Source of the DNA: Mycocentrospora acerina
Taxonomy: Eukaryota > Ascomycota > Dothideomycetes > Pleosporales
Length of the DNA stretch: 64,000 nucleotides
Assembly (NCBI GenBank): GCA_022701365.1
Contig: JAKUHH010000177.1
Location: 1,240,001 to 1,304,000 of the forward strand
Direction: 5' to 3'
The translations under genes were made by a program, and so were the position numbers. Of this stretch, positions 33,318 to 44,389 are shown piece by piece (positions within the stretch are counted from its first letter, which is position 1; each line of letters begins with the position of its first letter). The notes under the pieces are model-generated. The model was not told the DNA's origin. It saw nothing but the letters and a program-made list of their open reading frames with translations, and did no database searches.

Positions 33318-35011
33318 TTACTTCAAATTGCACACTTCCGCAGCTGCAACGTTGTCTATTTCCTCCGCGAAAATCACATGATCGATGATTGAGCCTTCGA
33401 CCTTCCGATGTCCATAGAGATCCCTATTCAAATCTCTTGTATTTCTTCTGACAAGTTGTTTGTCGTCAAGGCCTGTCCTCCATCTTGCGGCCTTTGCTAA
33501 AGCAAAAGCTGCTCTAAGTGGGGTCATTTGGTATCCTCCTTTAACCAGTGTCGAGGTGAATTGTGCGTACTGCCAAACGAAGTACATTGTAATGGACCAG
33601 CCTAGGTGGAGAAATACGAAAACACTAGATAACATGCTCGAGAACCCCCATGAATACAACCGTGAATCTACGTCGGGGAGACATGTTTCTTTGTCCCAAA
33701 GGGACTCCCAGTCATACCCAACAGATTTATAGCACCAACCTTGAGAGATGAATAGATCGTCTGCTTGATAAGTTTCTCCGTCGATATCAACATTAAACGT
33801 AGCGTTGCCTGTTTAATGTTAGTATTTGCAAACTGAACGAAACCATTTTTACGTACAGTTGCCGACCGCTCCACTTTGTTGGACATATGTTTGATTGTTT
33901 CCTAGATAAGCGAATCTGCCTGCATTAGTTAGCTTGGAGTAGAATGAGTACAATTCTGGAATACTTACATTCAACAGACAGACCTCCCATGTAGTCTCGT
34001 GGCCCGAAGATTTTTCCGTCTGGCGCCCGACAACTACCTTTTCAGTTCAAATTTAGCACAGCTTATGAAGGTATGATATCACTTACATTGGGCCTTCATC
34101 AACTGGCTAGTTGACATATAATTTGGAGGTCTTGTATCATTTAAGCAGACATCGTATTTTAAGATGCCTTCTCGAACTCCCTTCACTATATAGCTTCGCT
34201 CCAGATCTGACGTAGGAACGATATTGTTCCTATCGTCACCAAGGCTGACCCAAGCCTGATTCATACTGTCATACCCAGTCATTGCACCTAGAAATGCTGG
34301 TAATACTAGAACGTAGGATACTGAAAGAATCATGTAAGAGAACAAGAGCTTCGTCCGCTTACTTTTTGTAACCCATATCTCTTGACATAATGTCCACAGA
34401 GATAACAGAGAAGGTCCCTCGAGCGCAATTCGCTGGAAGATGCGGAAAGACGATTGATGCCGTTCAATGACACCCAACAATACGTCTGAGAAGACAATAT
34501 ACGCTACCCACCAGGCCAATAGCTGGGCTCCCCTGCCGACCAACGCGTCCCAGCATATGTCGATTGTCTTGGCCTGTGGAAACGAGAGCTTGCCCCACGT
34601 ACGGTCGAGTATGTATAGTGCTTCAATACCAGTATATTTCCCAGATTCTATCGAGGAACTAATGGTGGTTTGTTCACAGTAGAGGACTTTTTCTCCGAAA
34701 ATATTCCCAAAAAGTTGTCCTTCATGGCCCCAATTTCGAGAGAGAAAGCCAAGTACGGCAAAAGGTGCAACTCCGCAGCTCAATAATAGGAGTAGTGCAC
34801 GGAATTGCTTGACCGAAAAGTGTGTAGCTTCTAGACTTGGTCCTGCTTCTTGGCTGGTAAAAGTAGTGAGTTTACAAAATACTGGCCTTACATTCTCCTC
34901 GGCAGATTGGCTCATGGACGACCAGCCGATAGGCGACCTCCAGATTTGATAGCTGCTTGGGACATGATTGGCATCATCTTCTCGGACACACGGGGATAAT
35001 TTTCCATCCAT
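33318..35011 (-). CDS. orphan multi-span membrane protein with Cys-bounded mini-exons
   Basis: Four exons (34087-35011, 33969-34037, 33857-33919, 33318-33808) encode 515 residues. The N-terminal 65 residues are polar. Likely membrane segments follow: ALLLLLSCGVAPFAVLGFL, AQLLAWWVAYIVFSDVLLGV, LFSYMILSVSYVLVLPAFLG and, near the C terminus, MLSSVFVFLHLGWSITMYFV. Between the last two lies a predicted lumenal or extracellular domain of about 150 residues with several Cys and N-glycosylation sequons (CLNDT, NNQT, CNAT). All three introns are phase 1 and split a Cys codon. I do not recognise the family. It may be a receptor-like or cell-surface protein, but that is a guess. Confidence 0.75.
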
Positions 35012-35639
35012 TGGACCGGATGATTAATCTACGTTCTCGCGTTCTCCACCAAATTTGAAGGATTCCGAGCTCTCGATCATGAATACTAGGCGGGGCAAGG
35101 TAGTAAGGGGTGACCGACAAGCGAGCGTTCAATTTCTAAGTAAAGTAAGCATGGCAAGTATGGTAAAGATAAAGACTAAAGATGTATGAACTGTGTTGCC
35201 TTGAAAGGAAACGTCTATATAGATCCAAGGTCGCTATTAATGGGAGGCCTAACAAACACGGCAGGGTTAGCATCCTTGGCCAATCTAAACGAACTTCCGC
35301 TATAGTGACAGCGGAGACGAATCGAGACTCTCAGAATGGTGGAATCCGCACAACCATCATGCGCGTCTTCCATCAGTCTAAGCTAAGGTCTTGGAGACAC
35401 TGAGGGGTTAGGAGCTAAGCTGCTTTCCTTCCCGAAAATCCGAATGCAAAATACTGCATTTGAAGATAGCGATGGACGATAGAAGTGCATAAACCTTCAC
35501 TTGTCAGCTCATGATGTCGTGAACCTCTGCAGAGGCACCATAGCATCAGATAGGCGCTCATCAAGGAAAGGGAATCTTGTCCTGCGCATCGCGCGCTTGA
35601 ATATTGCAAATGCGTACACTATAGCCAGTATGTTTAATA
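35012..35639. other. intergenic upstream of the orphan membrane gene
   Basis: A 628-bp region between the start of one minus-strand gene and the 3' end of VPS18. No feature is seen. Confidence 0.5.
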
Positions 35640-38600
35640 TCACAATGCCCATTCTTCCTTGTTATCCATCGCTCCAATGAACGGTTGATCGATGAGCTTA
35701 ACCGCCATTTCGCTACAAAGCACACTGTTCCAAGTTAGCACTATCCTCGGGCAACAGGCCACATCAAATCAAAATTTGCCGACTCACCAAGCTGACCCAA
35801 CCAACGCGTCCAATTCCCTGATCGCTTTCTCTCTCCTCGCACCCGAGCTCGTGCCCTTGCTGACTTCCATTTGCAGTTCTGCGATACGCTTGCCTCTCGC
35901 GATTCCCGCAAGCTCAACAACCTTCTTAGCGAGACAGTCACTATGGAAGGCGTGTTGACAAGGAAACACGAAGAACTGGCGAGCAAGAAGCGGCAGACCG
36001 CAAACGTAGCACCTCTCACCTGGTTCGACAATAGCGTATCGTTGCTCTAAAGCCTTGATGTCTGACTTGATATGCTGCGCAGTCTCTTCAGAGTCATCCA
36101 TTTCCTTCTTCAGTTCATCAATCTTGCGAGAATAGTCCTCCAGCGCGGTGCATATCTCTTCTTTGAAGTCATCAATAACGACGAAGTCAGGGAAAAAGGG
36201 AATCAGATCTTCAATTCGAAGGAGATCGACGCGGCGAAGGAACTCAATTGCAGTTTTGATGCCTGAAGACTGCGAGATGACTTTCTTGGCGATAGCAAGC
36301 CAGAGCTTTTTGCGCAGCGCAGGTTCCGTGTTAGAGCGGTCGGCGACATTGCTGGCGAGATCGACTTCGTCGTATTTGAGGGCAAGGTCGACAGCTTGCA
36401 CGTACTGACCCATTGAGCTATAGATATGAACACAAGACTGTACTCTCTTGTGTTGTATGCAAAGGCGCAAAGCAAAGTCGGCGTCATAGTTCTGTTCGTG
36501 TGCTAGTGACTGTCCCTCTAGATAGGCAAGCAGAGCCGACTCATCGGTGGTAGGGTGGGATGCATACAGCGAGATAAGAGTGTTGTGTATTGCTGCGTCT
36601 GTCGATTGATGCTGATTGATCTCGAAAAGTAGATATCGAACAGCTTGGTTTTGATTCAACGGAGCTTTAGTGACATTGTTGTAAGTGAGAAACGCCGGGA
36701 TTAGTTTCTGCGCGTCCAAAGTCGAATGCCTCATCATGATTTCGACTAAATCAACAGGCACGTGTGCCATGAGCACACTACTGTACTTATGAAAGATATC
36801 TGGATCGGTCTGTTTCTTGAGGACATCAAGCGACTCCTGCCATCGCTCCCTTTGTACCCAGTAGGAAAGAACGTAGTTGTAGTCGTTGACCACGGTGGCA
36901 AAGTAAAGCAGCTCTTCCTCTCGTCCATGACTGCTAATGATGTCGTACACTGTTTTACGGTCCAAGTCAACCTTGTATTTACTAACGAAATCCTGGTATT
37001 CCTTTCTAATTACGGAGAGGTGGTCGTGGGTTTCTGCAGTGTTCATAGTCTCAGATAACTCGGCCTTTGTTGTGATGGTGTCGTCAAGAGCATTTAGTTT
37101 CGCCATGAACAGTTCAACAAGCCAGGTCGCCACCATCGTCCTTTGCATGATGGAAGACTTTTTCAGTGTTGAAAGCTTCGTGAGAAGGTACTTTCGTAGG
37201 GCGTCTTGTTCACCTTTATCAATGAAGGCTAGGGCTACCTGCTCAAAAGGTTTAGTACTTCGTCCATAGACCGCCGCTGCTTCAAGATATTGGCCCTTTC
37301 CCATAAGATAGTCGCCGGATGCCGTTGCGACTGCGTCTTTCTGAGCTGATGTTTTGGCGTATTGTGAGGCAGCCTCGAAATGCTGTGCCTTGAGCATAAT
37401 CTTCCAAACGTCTCTGCTCTCGTCTGTTACAACTACTTCAAATATCTCTTGGGTGGTGAAAAGCCAGTAGGTGTTTTTCTTCAGATCAGCTACAAGTCCT
37501 AGCGCGCTCTGGCCAGGCTCTAAAACAACTTGGTCAAGGACAACAGTGTCATCAAGACGATTGATTGCCACGATCCTTCCTTCCACTAACTGGAGCACAT
37601 GCCACTGACTAAGAACCATAGAGCTGACAGCTTCGCTTGTCTTTCTAGTTCGCCCACTAGCAGTCTGTGACGGTGGGATCTGTGATCTAGGTAGCATCTT
37701 TGAGTCCGCAAGAACCTTGCTACCAAGCTCAGAAGTATCTTGCGAGAGAAATAGTTTACCATGAAACACGCCCTGTGACGTGAGCCAGCCAAAAATTCTC
37801 TCATGATTTAGATGGTCGAGATTCGGTGTCTCCTGGTATTCTGGCGAGACAGCAAGCAACGATGTAGTAGAAGGGGAGACATTCGAGATATCGTGAGATG
37901 TAGCAGATTCACTCTCAAAAAGCTTTGAGAATATTGATCCACTACCCTCGGATCCGTTGCGCCCAACCTTGCCAGCAAAATGCAGGAACGTGGATGGAGT
38001 TGCAACGATAACACGCCGTAGATCTGCTCTTCCCGGCACAATATCTGTCCACAAGCCAGTGACTGGGCCATCATTTGTCTTGTAAACGCTCTTCAAATAT
38101 CGTTCTTCTCTCCTGTAGAACTCGGAAGAGGGCTCAATGAAGACCTCGTAAACATTTCCATCTGATGCTCCCACAAGTATTTCGCGTGTGGATGCAGTCG
38201 GCTGCGATGGATTCCAGGACACACTTTCAATCACAACACCCTTCAACCGCGACAGTGCTTTTGGTGTTCGGGACTGCGTGTGGAGATAGTAGTTCTCGGC
38301 AAGAGTAGTGGTTACGATGAGGTGTGAAGCTGAGGGATCGAGGAACAAGCGCTTGATAACACCGATCTCTGAGGGCTTTTTAGGCAAATCAATGTCTTGC
38401 AAAGATGTGAGTAAGGCTTCAGCAGCGTTTTCGAGAGTGCTTGTGCTCTACACACCATCTATGTCTGCCGGACTGTCTATGTCTATGCGTAGAATACGTC
38501 CAGTCGAAAGAGCGAGCACCAACACATTGTCCGCTACGGCGGCAGCGACAAAGTCGGAGGATATGGAGAAGTTCAATGTCACACGTTCTATGTTGAACAT

Positions 38601-38675
38601 GGGAAGCGACGCGTCGAGGTCCTGTGCATTGCTCGTGCTAGGTGGAGCATAGCCGCTCGAGGTGTCGTACGCCAT
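35640..38675 (-). CDS. vps18: vacuolar sorting protein Vps18 (Pep3)
   Basis: Three exons (38456-38675, 35788-38395, 35640-35724) encode 970 residues. Vps18 is a core subunit of the HOPS and CORVET tethering complexes at vacuoles and endosomes. The N-terminal half is a beta-propeller (Pep3/Vps18 domain; IKRLFLDPSASHLIVTT is its typical start). The middle is an alpha-solenoid with a clathrin repeat (YDVHLASNVAD-like region near residue 730). The C-terminal RING-H2 has CYVC (about 869-872), PCQHAFHSDCL, and a last CxxC pair (CVLC, about 943-946). The last pair is encoded by the small third exon, which also gives EMAVKLIDQPFI, the conserved Vps18 ending. Reading through the last intron would stop at once after GSAW and lose the final zinc ligands. 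Confidence 0.95.
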
Positions 38676-38996
38676 CCCGGGGCTCGTGTTTCGTGTGGCC
38701 GTTATACGAATACTATGGTCATATTTCGCGAGATAGTGTACAGCTTCAGCTGCTTGTGAATAGGCGTTGAGGCTTGGTTTTGTGCTCCAAAAGACTGGCG
38801 CATTGCTGGACAGTTGTTGGTGACGCTTGAGCTGGGAGCTTGGTTGGTTCGGAGTTTCTCGGAGATGGAACGGAGATTGATATGGGTTTAGTCATGTGAC
38901 CAGGCGTTTAGATCGTGTCGAGCCATTGAGGGGGTGATAGCCCTCTCTGGAGTGAGCACTTTGGCTTCCTTACGCTTTCGTTTCAACGCAGCCAGT
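38676..38996. other. divergent intergenic region VPS18 / duplicated-domain orphan
   Basis: A 321-bp spacer between divergent start codons. No specific site is identified. Confidence 0.5.
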
Positions 38997-40811
38997 ATGA
39001 CTACATTTGCACCCCCCGTGCACCGCGGAGATTTTCTTTTCAGTTCTCTTCTCTATGCTGATGCTGGAAATGATAATCGTCACCCCCGTGCTAGTATCGC
39101 TGAATTGAACGCGCTCTTGCGCCCTGACACCCCCAAGCCTAACGGCAGAAAAGGTAAGGCTCTAGAACCTGTAGAGCCTCTCAAGGATCCGCCATGGCAT
39201 TTTTGGACAGCACAGCTGCTTCATTATGGGCAGTCATCGACAAAAGACAAGAATACAGCGAAAGTACGGTTGCTAAGTGCATTGAACGGCGGAAGACTAG
39301 AAGTTCCAGGATGGATCACCAAGCTCGAAACAGAGCTGAAAAAAGAGTGGGAAGCCGAAAATCGCAAGCTGAAGAAAACAACCAAACTCTCTGTTCCTAC
39401 AGCACCCGTCGGCACATTGGTGACCACCAAGAACAAAGAATCAGGGAAGAAGAAATCCAAAGCTCCTGCTTCATCTCCACCACCCATGAGACCAGCCACT
39501 AAAAAAAGAGAGACTAACAAAACTACCTCCAAGGCCACTTCTGCTTCTGCTACCACTACAGGATCAAAGATTGCGCAGGGGAAGAGAAAGATTGAGGAAC
39601 TAACCACGCCAGAGGACTCACACAAAAAGGTGAAGCTGAAAAAGACAGAAAGTATCAAACCTTTTGTAGAAACGAAGTCGAGTGAAATAGCAAGGAAATA
39701 TTCTGGTCTGAAGACTGTTAAAACCGAAGAGGATGACCCGTGGCCAACGCCACAACGGATCATCATCCCGCACAAAGGGGGATATTTTGTTGACCGTGAC
39801 TTGTACGCAGACACACGGCCCAATACTGCGCCCGAACCAGGAGTATACCGTGTCTCTTGTCCTGACATGGAAGCTGAATGGTCTGATTCCTCCATCGATG
39901 AGTTCTTTCTTGCCTTCTCTGCTTCCGAAAATGAATGGTGGAGTAGGTTCAAATGGGGTGGTTTTCAGGGAATGATAGTTCTAGACCGAATTCCCAAGAG
40001 GGCCAACAAAACAGTTGGTGTGCCATTTAAATGGCGCGCACATTATGCTCCCGGAAATGAGGACGGTGAAGGTATTGGCAAGATCTTTTTCACTTCAACG
40101 ACTGAATTCAGAGGCGAGTTTCACAGCCTGTTCAGAGAGAGGATGTGTCTTTTCAGAGCGAAACAAGTACAAACAGCTCGCAAGTCATCTAACAACCCAT
40201 CATGCGAGTCATTCGGTACACCAGTCCTCGACCAGATGCGTATAGAGTGGGGACAAATGCCCGCCATAATGAAAGATGTCCCAGAAAAGAAACCCCGCAT
40301 AAACAAGAAAAAGCCTCCAAAATCCACAAGACAATCTTCTAGTCCTTCTAGCTCAGAGCAGGAATACAAACAACACGACATCCAACTTAGCGGCACCTAC
40401 AGAATCGACTCCTCGGTCCTCCACTCAGCATTCCCGGATTGTACCCCCAGCAGTTTCAACCTCGCTCTCATCACTGACAAGCAACGCGGGGTCTGGTGGG
40501 CGAAGTTTATATGGGGCGCTTGGAGTGGTATTATTCAGTTCAACCCCGGTCCAACAGTCGATACAATCCACGAGGCACACTCGCTCGGGTGGCGTATCAA
40601 AGACCTAGATACTGGTGAGAGGAGGTTTGGAAGGAATTGCACGGGCGAGATGAGATTCAATCATTTGGAGCGGACGCTCGAAGGTTACTTATTCGGAGTA
40701 CCCCACGTGGAGGTTTTGGATTTTAAAGGGAAGCGCATACCAGGCCCAAGCAGGGTACAAGGCTTGCAGAATGAGTGGGATGCTTTCGTGAACGAAACAT
40801 ATAGGCGTTGA
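38997..40811 (+). CDS. orphan nuclear-type protein with a duplicated domain
   Basis: A single exon of 604 residues. The N-terminal part (about 1-125) is compact, with DPPWHFWTAQLLHYGQ and VPGWITKLETELKKEW. A Lys/Ser/Thr-rich linker with nuclear-localisation-like clusters follows (GKKKSK, KKVKLKK). Two similar modules come next. Module 1 (about 283-410) begins GVYRVSCP and contains WWSRFKWGGFQGMIVLD and GKIFFTSTTEFRGEF. Module 2 (about 465-580) begins GTYRIDSS and contains WWAKFIWGAWSGIIQF and CTGEMRFNHLERTLEG. They share the pattern G-x-YR ... WW-x-[KR]F-x-WG-x-[WF]-x-G-[MI]-I. I do not recognise a named family. The in-frame region before the ATG has no earlier ATG. Confidence 0.8.
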   Translation: MTTFAPPVHRGDFLFSSLLYADAGNDNRHPRASIAELNALLRPDTPKPNGRKGKALEPVEPLKDPPWHFWTAQLLHYGQSSTKDKNTAKVRLLSALNGGRLEVPGWITKLETELKKEWEAENRKLKKTTKLSVPTAPVGTLVTTKNKESGKKKSKAPASSPPPMRPATKKRETNKTTSKATSASATTTGSKIAQGKRKIEELTTPEDSHKKVKLKKTESIKPFVETKSSEIARKYSGLKTVKTEEDDPWPTPQRIIIPHKGGYFVDRDLYADTRPNTAPEPGVYRVSCPDMEAEWSDSSIDEFFLAFSASENEWWSRFKWGGFQGMIVLDRIPKRANKTVGVPFKWRAHYAPGNEDGEGIGKIFFTSTTEFRGEFHSLFRERMCLFRAKQVQTARKSSNNPSCESFGTPVLDQMRIEWGQMPAIMKDVPEKKPRINKKKPPKSTRQSSSPSSSEQEYKQHDIQLSGTYRIDSSVLHSAFPDCTPSSFNLALITDKQRGVWWAKFIWGAWSGIIQFNPGPTVDTIHEAHSLGWRIKDLDTGERRFGRNCTGEMRFNHLERTLEGYLFGVPHVEVLDFKGKRIPGPSRVQGLQNEWDAFVNETYRR

Positions 40812-40891
40812 CCGGGATTTGGTGGATGCTCCCAAACTTTCTCCAGAAGGATTTAATCTTTAATTTTTTGTGCCTGGTTTAATTTTGATTT

Positions 40892-40978
40892 TTTATTCAG
40901 TTTATTCAGTTTATTCAGTTTATTCAGTTTATTCAGTTTATTCAGTTTATTCAGTTTATTCAGTTTATTCAGTTTATT
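40892..40978. repeat. 9-bp minisatellite (TTTATTCAG)x9
   Basis: Nine perfect copies of TTTATTCAG (40892-40972) plus a partial copy TTTATT. It lies between the 3' ends of two convergent genes. There are no spacers, so it is a simple tandem repeat. Confidence 0.97.
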
Positions 40979-41014
40979 TGATAACTGTCAAATAAATCCA
41001 TTGACCCCCGGCCA

Positions 41015-42485
41015 CTAAGGATCCCATGGACTTCGCGCGAATCCCCCGCTAATATTCTCCGCCTCTCCGTCTTCTCTCACCACTAAGACGTCCTCATGTC
41101 TGACTCCAAACTGTCCAGGGACATAAATCCCTGGTTCCGCTGTGAAAACCATACTCGGCCGAAGAACCGCCCCAAAATTTCCTTTATTAAGATATGGGCT
41201 CTCGTGCGCCTTGATCCCAATACTGTGACCCAGGCGATGAGTGAAGAACTCTCCATACCCTGCATCTCCAATCACCTTGCGAGCTGCTCTATCCACTGAT
41301 GCAGCTGTGTTATTTGGTATCATGGCCCTCACAGCTGCAGACTGCGCGTCTAAGACAATCTGCCAAACCTCCAGCTGCTCAGTGACGTTGTACTTCTCCG
41401 GCGGCGGATTCGAAAAAAACGGGGGGTAAAATGTGCGGCATACATCACTACTATACCCATAAAGATGCGCCCCAACATCTATAAGCACAAACATCCCATG
41501 CTCGAGTTTCCTCGTCCCATCATACCCACCATGAGGAAGCGCCGCAGATTCACCAAACTCGACAATGTCGAAGAATGGATCCAAACCTGCCGCTCGCATA
41601 GTATCGTCAAGTACGGCTGCAACCTCATTCTCCGTGACTCCGGGGTAAATACATGTTCTCATCGCCCGAATAGCGTCTACGGTACCTGTATTGACTGCTT
41701 TTAGGATCCCGATCTCGCGCTCTGTCTTGACCTGTCGCACTGCTTCTACCTCGCCGCTCAGGCCCACGACCGTGAACCCATTGGACGAGAAACCACGCTG
41801 AATGAAATCCCGCATCTCTTCATCAACCATCAGGTTCGGAGAAAGAATCTCGCCCCAAATCTCAGACTCGTACAACGTGGTGTAGTAGTTCCAATGCTCT
41901 TCATAAGTAATAGTGTGTATTTCCTCTTCAAACGGCATACCCAGCAGTTGAGCACGAACTTCTTCAAATTTCGGAACCAGAAACGAGGTGTTGGCCACGA
42001 CTACCCCATCTACCGTCTTCTCAGGCCTAATGATCATGACAAAAGGACGTTCTTCCGGTTCCCAGACTTCCCATTCTGGCTGGGTGACGTTCGCGTAGTA
42101 GCTGAATGTATACCCAGGTTCCACGATAAAAGCATCAATGCCTTCTTCCATGAGGGCTTTCGCGAGATTGTTCCTTCGAAGAATGTACTCTTCGAACGGA
42201 GGTCGCTCGGCAGTTGCCAGAAAGTCTAAGCCGGCAGCGAGATACGTATCGATGGAGCACTTGCGGAAATGCTCTAGTTTTGATGGTGTATGAACAAAGC
42301 CATGATCGTACAACGAATGAAGATTCTCCCGAACTTAGCACTAAAGATTACACTGCAGAAGTTCAACATACCCACAAAAGCAGAATCGCGCCAGTGATTA
42401 CGCAAAAGATCCAACGTCTAAAAATCCCGTCATATTCATGCGGCCAAATACGTACAATCTGGGTTGGCAATAATGTGTACTTCAT
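41015..42485 (-). CDS. M24 metallopeptidase, aminopeptidase P/prolidase-like, membrane-anchored
   Basis: Two exons (42372-42485 and 41015-42325) encode 474 residues. Exon 1 gives a polar start then RRWIFCVITGAILLLW, a signal-anchor. The following creatinase N-domain (about 70-230) reads RRNNLAKALMEEGIDAFIVEPG. The pita-bread catalytic domain has all five metal ligands: two Asp in VLIDVGAHLYGYSSDVCRTF, His in HRLGHSIGI, Glu in FTAEPGIYVPG and Glu in VRHEDVLVV. It should remove or cleave Xaa-Pro peptides, with the active domain in the lumen or outside. HGGYDGTRKLEHG matches the substrate loop. The 46-nt intron was placed to end at GGGAG because only that site keeps frame. Confidence 0.88.
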
Positions 42486-43049
42486 TTTGACAATAGCAGT
42501 TGAGGAATGGAGCAGTAACGGGACGAGGTGAGATAGGTTGGACGTTAGAGAAGCCTAGATCAAAAGAAGACTAGTTTACAGGGCTGTTCAGATGTTGAAC
42601 TGCAGTCATTCTATTATTGCAATCTCACTCAATAAATCACAGCTTTTCACTCTCGAGAATATTTATGCACGGAGAGGGACCCGGTCCAATACTATTTGGA
42701 TAGCAAGATTTCGTAGCACAGATGAAGGCGCCATAGTACGCGGCGCATACATTCACAAGATGTCCAGCATGAAATCAGACAGTCAAAAATGAAAACGATG
42801 CATTGAAACTGATAAACAAACAAGAAAGACTCCTAAAAGGTATAATGATGAAAAACTAGCCAACACCCAGTAAAACAATATTAGGCATCGCCGACAACGG
42901 TACGCACCCAACCTCTCCCAATGACCTGACGGACAAAAGACTTGACAAATACAAAGCTAAAGGAACAAGTAATTCCCACGACAAGCCAATTGAAACTCGT
43001 ATCACATCAGCAAAATCTCTGCCATTATGTGCCCCAGACGATGCGAGTT
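42486..43049. other. intergenic region upstream of the M24 gene
   Basis: A 564-bp AT-rich spacer between two minus-strand genes. No feature is seen. Confidence 0.5.
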
Positions 43050-43850
43050 TCAGCAACCAGCACCGTCTACAGAGTATAGAGGTAGAGGCTCGGACCGCAT
43101 AGATTCAAATGATTTGAGCCTAGAGGAACGATCTGCTTCAATCGTTGCAAGTTCAGTATCATTCTCATTGTCATCCTTCATCGATTCGGCCTTCTTTTTC
43201 CGATGAGCAAGGACAACTTTGATGATAATGTCAACAAGCAAGTAATAAGCCAACGGGACGCATAAGACACTGAGGCAAAGTGTCCAACTGAAGTAAATAT
43301 CTGCGTAGGGTCCGTTTTCCAAGAGGAGGCGAGATGCTACGCCGATAGTTATGTTGCTGGGCTTGTGACCGACACGAGGTGGCACATGTTCTTCTTGGTT
43401 TGCATACCACACCGCACTCCTCCCAGAATTGATTGGTGTGCGCACAAGTCGAAGGTCGTTGTACTTCCACAAAATATGGCCTCGATTCTTGCCATTAACA
43501 TTTACAGCCGTTGAATCCCGCCATCCGCAATACTCAGAGGAGTCAAGATGACGTCCAGGTATAACTCTGAACCCCGTCGCCCAGAGCAAATTTTGTAGCG
43601 TGATTGGATAGAATCTTGTGTATTGGGTTGATATAGCAAAGATGAATTCGGAATCTCCCTTGCCAGCGGAACGGAAGAAAATGTAAGATTTTTTGTCCCA
43701 CACATCAGTTGGGTCAAGACAGCCTGCAGGTCGACGTGAAGTATAGTGTCCAGGCCAGACCGTGCGATAGTTTGAGTTATAGAAAATAGGGTTGCTTGCA
43801 GAACATAGGACTGTGAAGAGGAGGAGTGCAGACTGGATAGTGAAACGCAT
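43050..43850 (-). CDS. orphan type I membrane protein with signal peptide
   Basis: A single exon of 266 residues. A clear signal peptide (TIQSALLLFTVLCSAS) is followed by an extracellular domain of about 170 residues with Cys residues (RRPAGCLDP, SSEYCGWRD) and one sequon (SNITIG). One membrane segment (TLCLSVLCVPLAYYLLVDIIIKVVL, about 190-214) precedes a charged cytoplasmic tail (AHRKKKAESMKDDNENDTE). The family is not recognised. Topology suggests a cell-surface or secretory-pathway protein. Confidence 0.72.
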   Translation of the reverse strand: MRFTIQSALLLFTVLCSASNPIFYNSNYRTVWPGHYTSRRPAGCLDPTDVWDKKSYIFFRSAGKGDSEFIFAISTQYTRFYPITLQNLLWATGFRVIPGRHLDSSEYCGWRDSTAVNVNGKNRGHILWKYNDLRLVRTPINSGRSAVWYANQEEHVPPRVGHKPSNITIGVASRLLLENGPYADIYFSWTLCLSVLCVPLAYYLLVDIIIKVVLAHRKKKAESMKDDNENDTELATIEADRSSRLKSFESMRSEPLPLYSVDGAGC

Positions 43851-44389
43851 GGCTGCGCTGAAGAAGTAGAAGTGAATGGATGTCGGTCACTACTGATCAT
43901 GCGGATGAAATCGGTGTTGAATGATGGTGTTGGGGATGAGACGGAGGCTGGACATGAGAGATTTCACCATAAACAAAGCGAAGCTTTTACCTTTATGTCC
44001 CGTTGTTGCATCTATTGAAAGGAAAGGACCACCTGCCAGATTTGGTCTTGTGGTAGTAACTGACGTCGTTGATAGGGAAGGAAGCAGACACCCCAGCAAG
44101 AGTCAAACGGAACGAGCAACAAGAGGTGGCACCGAGAGCCAGAATGAATAACAGCTTCCTGAATTGACTTTCGAAAAACCTGTGATTGGGTTTGGCTACG
44201 ACCACATTGCAGCTAAGGAGCCGAGAAACTCTATTCGACACACGTACAACAACAGCAGGCACACACCAAGTTGCCCATGCACATGACCATGACCATACAA
44301 TTTAGCCAGGAAAGACTTTGGAGCAAACAACAAATACAGAAGAATAAATGTAAGAAATATGCAAGAGGCATAACACATCACCTAGGGCC
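43851..44389. other. intergenic between two minus-strand genes
   Basis: A 539-bp spacer. Nothing recognisable is seen. Confidence 0.5.

Noticed and set aside
40892..40978. CRISPR-like array
   Set aside because: The units are 9 bp, adjacent, with no spacers, and the DNA is eukaryotic; it is a minisatellite.
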